Program-made: the position numbers and the translations under genes
From: RGIG9060 sp045645985
GTDB lineage: Bacteria > Spirochaetota > Spirochaetia > Treponematales > Treponemataceae
Assembly: GCA_045645985.1 (NCBI GenBank)
Contig: JAZRJV010000032.1
Span: forward strand, 35,647-99,646
Length of the DNA: 64,000 nt
Direction of reading: 5' to 3'
Notes under the pieces: generated by a model
What the model saw: the letters and a program-made list of their open reading frames with translations, nothing else
Database searches by the model: none
What the model was told of the DNA's origin: nothing
In this document: positions 9,009 through 15,880 of the stretch, piece by piece
Position numbering within the stretch: the first letter of the stretch is position 1
How the letters are laid out: every line of letters starts with the position of its first letter

Positions 9009-9437
9009 CTACGCATTACCTACTAAACACATCCATTCAGCTTCAGCACAGAGATTGTCGCCAACGAAGGCTCTTCCTGATTGTTTTATCATTTTTGGTG
9101 ATACCCGAAGATTTGTAATTTCCATTCTCACTTTGTCGTTAGGACGAACTTGATTTCGGAATTTAACTTTATCAACTGTTGCCAAGAAAAACAAAGAACC
9201 TTCTGCAAAAGTTTTTTGATAACTTAAAGCAGCACCTCCTGCTTGTGCCATAGTTTCCACAAGAATAACTCCAGGAACTACTGGATATTCAGGAAAATGT
9301 CCTTTGAAGAAAAATTCATCTTCTGTAAAAATATGTTCACTAACACTTCCATTTGCATCTGCACTGATAATTTCATCTACAAATAAAAAAGGTTTTCTGT
9401 GTGGTAATAATGATTCAATATCTTTTGTTAAACTCAT
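9009..9437 (-). CDS. fabZ: 3-hydroxyacyl-ACP dehydratase
   Basis: The 142-residue hot-dog-fold enzyme dehydrates 3-hydroxyacyl-ACP. LLPHRKPFLFVDEI at the start and GHFPEYPVVPGVILVETMAQ near residue 47 carry the catalytic His and Glu of the FabZ family. Length is typical. The start codon follows the GGACGG region 20 bases after fabF. It stands between fabF and the structured spacer before fabV. Confidence 0.96.
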   Translation of the reverse strand: MSLTKDIESLLPHRKPFLFVDEIISADANGSVSEHIFTEDEFFFKGHFPEYPVVPGVILVETMAQAGGAALSYQKTFAEGSLFFLATVDKVKFRNQVRPNDKVRMEITNLRVSPKMIKQSGRAFVGDNLCAEAEWMCLVGNA

Positions 9438-9457
9438 TTCAAATCCGTCCTTTCGAT

Positions 9458-10702
9458 TTATTTAATTTTTTTGAAAACAACAACGCCATTGTGACCACCA
9501 AATCCTAATGAACCAGAAGCTGCACAATCGATGTTTCCTTCAATTCCTTTGTTTGGAACATAATCTAAATCACAGCCACCTTCAATGTCTTGATTTTCAA
9601 GGTTGATAGTTGGAGGGAAAAATCCTTCTTGAATTGCTTTTACACAGAAAATTGCTTCCAATGCTCCAGCAGCTCCAAGACAATGTCCTGTCATACTTTT
9701 TGTAGAAGAAACTTTCATTTTATAAGCGTGGTCGCCAAAAGCTTTTTTCAACATTGCAGTTTCTGCTGGGTCGTTGATTGGAGTTGAAGTTCCGTGTGCG
9801 TTGTAATATTGCACTTCTTCTGGTTTTACTTTTGCATCTTCCAAAGCCAAAGTCATTGCTAAAGCACCACCGTCACCTGATGGATCTGGACTTGTTAAGT
9901 GATAAGCATCTGAAGAACCGCCGTATCCTGCAAATTCAGCATAGATTTTTGCACCACGAGCTTTTGCGTGTTCATATTCTTCAAGGATAAGGATTCCAGC
10001 GCCTTCTCCCATTACAAATCCACTTCTGTCTTTATCAAAAGGGCGACTTGCTTTTTCTGGATTATCGTTAAAAGTTGTAGGTAATGTATGCAAAATCTGG
10101 AAACTTGCAATTCCAAAACCAGTAATTGTAGATTCAGTTCCACCTGCAATACAAACATCACAGCGACCGCTTCTGATTTGGTCGAGAGCAAGTCCTAAGG
10201 CATCAGTTCCAGAAGCACAAGCGGTTGCCAAAGTGAAAGATGTTCCGTGGATTCCGTACATCATACTGATATTTCCAGCTGCTTCATTTGGAATTAACTT
10301 TGGAATTGTCATTGGAGGAACGCGACTTGGACCTATAGTTACATATTTTGTAAAAGATTCTTCCCAAGTTTCAAATCCACCAATTCCGTTACCAATCATG
10401 ATTGAAGTTCTTTTGCCGTCGATATTTTCTTTTGTAAGTCCTGCATCATTTAAAGCTTGAACAGAAGCAGCAACAGCAAATTGTGTAAAACGAGCCATTT
10501 TTCTAGCTTCTTTTTTATCCATCCACAGTCCTGGGTCAAAATTTTTTACTTCACCTGCAACTTTACAATCATATTTTTCTGTATCGAACAAAGTGATATT
10601 TCCAAGACCACTTTTTCCTTCTTTAATTCCTTGCCATGTTTCCTCAAGTGTATTTCCTAAAGCACTAATTGCGCCCATTCCTGTAACAACAACTCTTCTC
10701 AT
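9458..10702 (-). CDS. fabF: 3-oxoacyl-ACP synthase II
   Basis: The 414-residue condensing enzyme elongates acyl-ACP with malonyl-ACP. It begins RRVVVTGMGAISALG, and the catalytic Cys-His-His triad is visible in LATACASGTDALG near residue 165, YNAHGTSTPIND near 305 and MTGHCLGAAGALEA near 342. Length is typical of FabF. It is 24 bases downstream of fabG. No FabH-type initiating synthase occurs in this operon, so that activity must be encoded elsewhere. Confidence 0.97.
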   Translation of the reverse strand: MRRVVVTGMGAISALGNTLEETWQGIKEGKSGLGNITLFDTEKYDCKVAGEVKNFDPGLWMDKKEARKMARFTQFAVAASVQALNDAGLTKENIDGKRTSIMIGNGIGGFETWEESFTKYVTIGPSRVPPMTIPKLIPNEAAGNISMMYGIHGTSFTLATACASGTDALGLALDQIRSGRCDVCIAGGTESTITGFGIASFQILHTLPTTFNDNPEKASRPFDKDRSGFVMGEGAGILILEEYEHAKARGAKIYAEFAGYGGSSDAYHLTSPDPSGDGGALAMTLALEDAKVKPEEVQYYNAHGTSTPINDPAETAMLKKAFGDHAYKMKVSSTKSMTGHCLGAAGALEAIFCVKAIQEGFFPPTINLENQDIEGGCDLDYVPNKGIEGNIDCAASGSLGFGGHNGVVVFKKIK

Positions 10703-10726
10703 ATTAAATTAACCTTCCTTATTATT

Positions 10727-11467
10727 TTATGCGCCCATTCCGCCATCAACACCGATAACTTGAGCAGTTATGTAAGTTGACATATCACTTGCTAAAAACA
10801 ATGCTGTTTGAGCAATATCTCTTGTACAACCTGCTTTTTTCATTGGGATTGTTTCTAGCCAAGATTTTCTTGCTTCTTCATTTACAGCCTGAGTCATTTC
10901 TGTATCGATAAAACCAGGAGCGATTGCATTTACACGCACTCCACGACCAGCAACTTCTTTTGCTAAACTTTTTGTAAATCCGATAAGACCTGCTTTACTA
11001 GCAGAATAATTTACTTGTCCACCTTGCCCATGAATTCCAACGATACTTGTCATGTTGATAATTGAACCACTTCGTTTTCGAATCATATCATTTGAAACAA
11101 TTTGACTAATCAAAAAGGCACTTGTAAGATTTACACGCAAAACATCATTCCAATCTTCAAGTTTCATTCTAAAAGAAAGTCCATCACGAGTGATTCCTGC
11201 ATTATTGATAAGAATGTCAAATCCACCAGAAATTGATAATGCTTCTTTTACAACAGAAGTTACTTCTTCTGCATTTCCACAGTCTGCACAGATTTCTGTA
11301 AATTTTGTATTGTTATCTAAAGCAAATTGACTAAGTTCATCTTTACTTGCAGATGGTTTTGAACAAAGTCCGTAAACTTCACAGCCGTTTTCTAAAAATA
11401 CTTTAACGATTTCTTTCCCGATTCCACGAGAAGAACCTGTAATCAATGCCTTTTTACCTTTTAACAT
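10727..11467 (-). CDS. fabG: 3-oxoacyl-ACP reductase
   Basis: The 246-residue SDR enzyme uses NADPH to reduce 3-oxoacyl-ACP. It has the cofactor loop TGSSRGIG at residue 9, NNAG near 88, and the Ser-Tyr-Lys triad with NMTSIVG and YSASKAG near 140-160. I start it at the ATG at 11465-11467, which has GGAGG five bases upstream and overlaps the fabD stop by seven bases, a sign of translational coupling. A longer frame reaching into fabD was not used. Confidence 0.97.
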   Translation of the reverse strand: MLKGKKALITGSSRGIGKEIVKVFLENGCEVYGLCSKPSASKDELSQFALDNNTKFTEICADCGNAEEVTSVVKEALSISGGFDILINNAGITRDGLSFRMKLEDWNDVLRVNLTSAFLISQIVSNDMIRKRSGSIINMTSIVGIHGQGGQVNYSASKAGLIGFTKSLAKEVAGRGVRVNAIAPGFIDTEMTQAVNEEARKSWLETIPMKKAGCTRDIAQTALFLASDMSTYITAQVIGVDGGMGA

Positions 11468-12420
11468 ATTGCCTCCATCATTTGTTCTAAAGTTCCGCAA
11501 GGTTTACAAACTAAAGTTTCACCATAGCCTGAATCTCGCCATAATCCTGAAAGTACGCTTCCTGGTCCTACTTCAAAAAGTGAATTTTCTTCAGTTGATT
11601 TTTCAAAAAGTTCATTTAGGATTTTTTCTTCTTCTGTCCATTGAACAGGACAAGTTAAATGTTTTACAGCTAATTTTTTGGCTTCTTCACCAGAAGTGAT
11701 GATATTTCCACTTACATTTGAAAGTAAAACTTTTTTAGGATTATTAAATTCTACAGTTTGTAAAACTTTTTCAAATTCAACTCCGGCCTTTTCCATAAGT
11801 GGTGAATGAAAAGGACCTGCAACTTTTAATTTTACAACTCGTCTAGCACCAGCATCTTTGAAAAGGCTTTCACATTCAGTTAAGCCCTCAGCAGTTCCAG
11901 ACACAACAGTTTGTTTTGGACTATTCAAGTTTGCAGGAAAAGCAATTCCTTTTTGTGTAAGTGGTTCGCAAACAGATTTTACCTGTTCAGGATTTAATCC
12001 TAAAACAGCAACCATTCCCGGAGGATTTCCATTTGATTGCTCTGTAAGTTCATCACAAACTTTTTGCATAATTTTGCCACGCTGGGTAACAAGTTTAATT
12101 GTATCTTCAAAAGAAAGAACTCCAGAATCGTATAAAGCTGGAAATTCACCTAAACTAAAACCTGCACAAATATCACTTTCAATTCCTTTTGATTTTAACG
12201 CATGAATTAAAACAATTGATGCAACAGTAATTGCAAGTTGACTATTATCACTTCGGGAAAGTTCTGAAAGTTCAGTTTCCCATAAAATTTTTGAAACAGG
12301 TTTTCCACTTATTTCTTCAGCCTGGGTTACAAGGTTCATAAGTTTTTCATCATTCAAGCAAAAATCTTTTACCATTCCTTGAAATTGAGCACCTTGCCCC
12401 GGAAAAATAAACGCCTTCAT
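11461..12420 (-). CDS. fabD: Malonyl-CoA:ACP transacylase
   Basis: The 319-residue enzyme loads malonate onto ACP. FPGQGAQFQGM at residue 6 and the nucleophile elbow AGFSLGEFPAL near residue 93 identify it; the family's usual GHSLG reads GFSLG here, with Phe in place of His. The catalytic His is in GPFHSPLM near 203. A strong AAGGAGG lies 11 bases before the ATG. It is the first gene of the operon, with a promoter about 40-65 bases upstream. Confidence 0.95.
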   Translation of the reverse strand: MKAFIFPGQGAQFQGMVKDFCLNDEKLMNLVTQAEEISGKPVSKILWETELSELSRSDNSQLAITVASIVLIHALKSKGIESDICAGFSLGEFPALYDSGVLSFEDTIKLVTQRGKIMQKVCDELTEQSNGNPPGMVAVLGLNPEQVKSVCEPLTQKGIAFPANLNSPKQTVVSGTAEGLTECESLFKDAGARRVVKLKVAGPFHSPLMEKAGVEFEKVLQTVEFNNPKKVLLSNVSGNIITSGEEAKKLAVKHLTCPVQWTEEEKILNELFEKSTEENSLFEVGPGSVLSGLWRDSGYGETLVCKPCGTLEQMMEAIC

Positions 12421-12458
12421 TTTTTACAAAACCTCCTTTTTATATTTCACTTATATAC

Positions 12459-12486
12459 ATTATGACACTTTTTGTTAGTTTGTCAA
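12459..12486 (-). promoter_or_regulatory. Sigma-70-like promoter of the fab-acc operon
   Basis: Reading the minus strand, TTGACA (12481-12486) is followed after 16 bases by CATAAT (12459-12464). The predicted start is about 30 bases before the fabD ATG, leaving a short leader with AAGGAGG. It lies next to the ftsH terminator. I saw no palindrome that would clearly be a FapR- or FabT-type operator. Confidence 0.65.
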
Positions 12487-12494
12487 GTAAAAAA

Positions 12495-12538
12495 ATAAAA
12501 AAAAAGCGACATAAACCAAATTTGATTTACATCGCTTT
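12495..12538 (-). terminator. ftsH terminator
   Basis: On the minus strand AAAGCGA pairs with TCGCTTT, with inner TAAA/TTTA and CAAA/TTTG pairing, and is followed by a long T-rich tract. It lies 33 bases after the ftsH stop. Confidence 0.75.
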
Positions 12539-12570
12539 CATAATTAAAAAGTTTTTATCTTTTATTGATT

Positions 12571-14628
12571 TTACTCAGAAACATCAACTGCAACAGAATC
12601 ATCAGTATCTGAAGAAGAATTTTCTTCATTTTTACTTGATGAATCATTTTCAGAATTTGCCAAAGCTTTTTGAGCAAGATTTGCTTCTGCATTAACAATG
12701 TCGTTAAATTCAGCAGCTTCGATAGTTTCTTTTTCCAAAAGTCGCTGAGCAATGTATTCCAAAACTTGCATCTTTGATTTTAATAAATCCAAAACACGAT
12801 TGTAGCGTTCATCCATTACTCTGGCAATTTCTTCATCAATAAACTGTTGTGTTGTTTCGGCATATTCTCGCACCAAAGATGGCTCGCCAGAACCATATCC
12901 GTAGCCACCGCCTTGTTTTCCCAAAGTCATATTTTTGAATTTTTCGCTCATTCCGTATTCAGTTATCATTCTACGGATAATTCCAGTTGCCCTCATAATA
13001 TCATTTGCAGCACCAGTTGAAACTTCGCCAAAAATAACTTCTTCGGCACCTCGCCCACCTAAAAGACAGTCAACTTCAGCAAGCATTTCTTTTTGAGTTG
13101 AAAGGAAACTTTCATCTTCTGCACGATGAAGAGTATATCCAAGAGCAGAAACACCACGAGGAATAATAGAAATTTTATGTACAGGATCTGAACCTTCTGT
13201 AAAAGCGGCAACCAAAGCATGTCCAGTTTCGTGATAAGCAACGATTTTTCGTTCACTTTCTTTGATTACACGATTTTTCTTTTGAAGTCCAACCATTGTT
13301 TTTTCGATAGCTTCATCAAAATCTTGCATTGTAACTTTTTTGCGACCACAGCGAACTGCAAGCAAAGCCGCTTCGTTTACGATGTTTGCCAAGTCAGCGC
13401 CTGCAAAACCAGCAGTAGCTCTTGCCAAAGACTGAAAATCCACATCTTTTTCAATTTTTACATTTTTAGAGTGAATTTTAAGAATTGCTTCTCGACCTTT
13501 TACATCTGGTCTATCAACAACAACTTGTCTATCAAAACGTCCTGGACGAAGCAAAGCTGGATCCAAAACATCAGGTCGGTTTGTAGCAGCAAGCAAAATC
13601 AAACCTTTTTGATTATCAAATCCGTCCATTTCTACAAGAAGTTGGTTCAAAGTTTGTTCTCGCTCGTCGTTTCCACCAAGATTGTTTACACGACTTTTTC
13701 CGATAGCATCCAACTCATCAATAAAAATGATACATGGCGCTTTTTCACGAGCTTGTTTGAACAAATCACGAACACGACTTGCACCAACACCAACAAACAT
13801 TTCTACAAAGTCTGAACCTGAAATTTTGAAAAACGGAACTCCCGCTTCACCTGCAACTGCACGAGCAAGCAAAGTTTTACCAGTTCCAGGAGGTCCAACT
13901 AAAAGAACACCCTTTGGAATTTTTCCACCAATTTCAGTATATTTTTTAGGAGATTTTAAGAAATCTACAACTTCAACAAGTTCTTCTTTTGCTTCATCAA
14001 CACCAGCAACATCAGAAAAACGAGTTTTTATCTGACCTTCTTCAACAGAAGTTGCACGACTACTTCCAGCAGAGAAAATACTTCCGCCCATTCCGCCACC
14101 AATTTTCTTGAACAACAAATTCCACATCAAGAAAATAAATCCGAATGGCAAAATCCAATTTAAGATAAAATCGAGAAGAAAATTATTTTGTTTAACTTCG
14201 GCTTTGTAAGCAACTCCGTTTTCATCTAAAAATTCGATAAATCCTTCTGTAAAAATCGAAGCAGTTTTATAAGTTGTACGAGAATCTTTTTTTCCACCTA
14301 AAAGTGCTTCAATACTTCGGCTTGTATCAACATTAGATTCAGGACCATATCCCACAAAGTAAACATTTCCTAAATCAACTTCTACGATTTTTCCATCTTT
14401 GATGTACTGTTTGAAAGTTGAAAAATCGATTGCAGAATCATCGCCCATCATTGTAAAAATGTTCAATGCAACAATTAAAATCATTCCTATTGTTAAAAGA
14501 AGCCAAACAGGAACTTTCTTTTTGTTATTTTTGTCATTTTTAGTTGGCTCAGTTGATAACTTGAAAAAACTGAATGGATCGTTTTGATCTTTGTTATCTT
14601 TATCGTTTTTATCGTCAAGATTTGACAC
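12571..14628 (-). CDS. ftsH: ATP-dependent zinc metalloprotease FtsH
   Basis: The membrane-bound AAA+ protease degrades misassembled membrane and regulatory proteins. In order: a charged Asp/Asn/Lys-rich N-terminus, TM1 near residues 40-60 (VWLLLTIGMILIVALNIF), a periplasmic domain, TM2 near 155-175, Walker A GPPGTGKT near 230, Walker B IIFIDELDAIG, the second region of homology ATNRPDVLDPALLRPGRFDR, and the zinc site HETGH near 450. The C-terminal tail is Ser/Asp/Glu rich. I start at the GTG at 14626-14628, six bases after GGAGG; a TTG 12 bases upstream overlaps that ribosome-binding site. It gives 685 residues, slightly longer than E. coli FtsH. Confidence 0.97.
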   Translation of the reverse strand: MSNLDDKNDKDNKDQNDPFSFFKLSTEPTKNDKNNKKKVPVWLLLTIGMILIVALNIFTMMGDDSAIDFSTFKQYIKDGKIVEVDLGNVYFVGYGPESNVDTSRSIEALLGGKKDSRTTYKTASIFTEGFIEFLDENGVAYKAEVKQNNFLLDFILNWILPFGFIFLMWNLLFKKIGGGMGGSIFSAGSSRATSVEEGQIKTRFSDVAGVDEAKEELVEVVDFLKSPKKYTEIGGKIPKGVLLVGPPGTGKTLLARAVAGEAGVPFFKISGSDFVEMFVGVGASRVRDLFKQAREKAPCIIFIDELDAIGKSRVNNLGGNDEREQTLNQLLVEMDGFDNQKGLILLAATNRPDVLDPALLRPGRFDRQVVVDRPDVKGREAILKIHSKNVKIEKDVDFQSLARATAGFAGADLANIVNEAALLAVRCGRKKVTMQDFDEAIEKTMVGLQKKNRVIKESERKIVAYHETGHALVAAFTEGSDPVHKISIIPRGVSALGYTLHRAEDESFLSTQKEMLAEVDCLLGGRGAEEVIFGEVSTGAANDIMRATGIIRRMITEYGMSEKFKNMTLGKQGGGYGYGSGEPSLVREYAETTQQFIDEEIARVMDERYNRVLDLLKSKMQVLEYIAQRLLEKETIEAAEFNDIVNAEANLAQKALANSENDSSSKNEENSSSDTDDSVAVDVSE

Positions 14629-14782
14629 TTCGTCCTCCAAAATTAACTAACATAAATATAAATGTCTATACTATAGAATATACGCTAAAATGTATCAGTT
14701 GGGCAAGTAAAAGATAAAATAAAGTGTAAAGTAAAAAAATAAAATTCCGATATATAAACAGAGTTTTAGTAAAATCTTAAAA

Positions 14783-14819
14783 AAGGAGGTTCAAGGAAAC
14801 ATTTGATACTTTTGTATCA
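14783..14819 (+). promoter_or_regulatory. Displaced Shine-Dalgarno and hairpin before fliS
   Basis: A perfect AAGGAGG at 14783-14789 lies about 48 bases before the fliS ATG, too far for direct use. Between them is the hairpin TGATAC-TTTT-GTATCA (14804-14819). A nine-codon frame starting at the TTG at 14803 and stopping at 14829 would be correctly spaced from the SD. Either a short upstream frame or a structure that brings the SD closer is possible. Confidence 0.35.
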
Positions 14820-14837
14820 GTTTCATTGATAAAACTT

Positions 14838-15275
14838 ATGGCTTATACAAATCCTTATGCAGCATACAAACAAACAGGCGTAAAAACAGCAACTCAAGGA
14901 AAACTTGTAGTTATGCTTTATAACGAAGCAGTTAAACAACTTAACACAGCAATAAATTGGTTTAATTCAGCAGGAAAAGTTGATCCTTGTCATATCGAAA
15001 AATTAAATAAAAACATTTTAAAAGCACAAGAAATTATCACAGAATTGATGGTTTCTTTGGATATGTCTAGCGGAGAAGAAATTGCAAAAAATCTTCTTGC
15101 ACTTTATGTTTATTTTAACAAAGAATTGATGAACGCAAATATGACTTTGAACAAAGAGAAAATTCAATCAGTTTGCAAAATGATGAGTGAACTACGAGAT
15201 AGTTGGGTTCAAGCAGAAGCAACAACTGCAACTAGCGTTTCAGATTTAAGTCCTGCAATTAGCATTACAGGCTAA
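14838..15275 (+). CDS. fliS: Flagellar export chaperone FliS
   Basis: The 145-residue cytosolic chaperone binds flagellin and prevents early polymerisation before export. It starts MAYTNPYAAYKQTGVKTA, typical of FliS, followed by GKLVVMLYNEAVKQL and LLALYVYFNKELMNAN in the helical bundle. A TTG in frame four codons upstream is less likely because the family begins at MAY. The flagellin and FliD genes it serves are not in the window. The following gene, 29 bases on, may be a second flagellar chaperone. Confidence 0.93.
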   Translation: MAYTNPYAAYKQTGVKTATQGKLVVMLYNEAVKQLNTAINWFNSAGKVDPCHIEKLNKNILKAQEIITELMVSLDMSSGEEIAKNLLALYVYFNKELMNANMTLNKEKIQSVCKMMSELRDSWVQAEATTATSVSDLSPAISITG

Positions 15276-15304
15276 AAAAAAATCACTTTTTTATGGGGGC
15301 AAAA

Positions 15305-15832
15305 GTGGCAACCTTTACAGAAAATTTACAACAAAACAAAACTTCAACAAATTCAAAAGATTTAACTCAAGAAGAAATCAATGAAAGAGTTGCAATTCTA
15401 AAAAGGTTTCGCCACTTGCTTGAACAACAACGCAACAAATTCAAAGAATATCTTACAGTTCTAGAAAAACAAGAAGAAGGAATAAAATCCGAAGATGACA
15501 CAGTTATCGTTGCACAAGCCGAACTTGAACAACAAATCGTTTCAAACATCACAAGTTTGCAAAAAGTAATCGTTCCGATAGAATCTTTGTACAAAGAAAA
15601 AGGCATTACACTTACAGCCGAAATTCCACAAATTCAAAAAGAACTTTCAGAACTTCAAGAAGCTGTTTTGTCACAAAACGAAAAAAATCAGTCCTTATTA
15701 AAAGAGCACATGACACAACTTCGTAATCAGATTACCAAAATAGGCGACCCTAGATTTAATCCTTACGCAAAAAAAACAAGCATATACTCGCAAAAAACTT
15801 CTATACCTAGTATAATAGATGTTGAAGTGTAA
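15305..15832 (+). CDS. Coiled-coil protein, possibly FlgN-like
   Basis: A 175-residue, almost entirely helical protein with heptad-rich stretches (about residues 25-60 and 95-145) and no signal peptide. I do not recognise it with certainty. Its position directly after fliS, its length and its helical Gln/Glu/Lys-rich character fit a FlgN-type chaperone for hook-associated proteins, but that is inference. The tail carries a DPRFNPYAKKTSIYS segment. GTG at 15305 has GGGGG five bases upstream; an ATG four codons earlier lacks any SD, so I prefer the GTG. Confidence 0.6.
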   Translation: MATFTENLQQNKTSTNSKDLTQEEINERVAILKRFRHLLEQQRNKFKEYLTVLEKQEEGIKSEDDTVIVAQAELEQQIVSNITSLQKVIVPIESLYKEKGITLTAEIPQIQKELSELQEAVLSQNEKNQSLLKEHMTQLRNQITKIGDPRFNPYAKKTSIYSQKTSIPSIIDVEV

Positions 15833-15880
15833 TTAAATTTTTCTCAATTACAAAACATCAGAAAAAGGTGAAGTTTCACA

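Noticed and set aside
13219..13815. 198-residue plus-strand frame inside ftsH
   Set aside because: It is antisense to highly conserved AAA+ motifs, Ser/Phe/Thr-rich, and has no start signal or homology.
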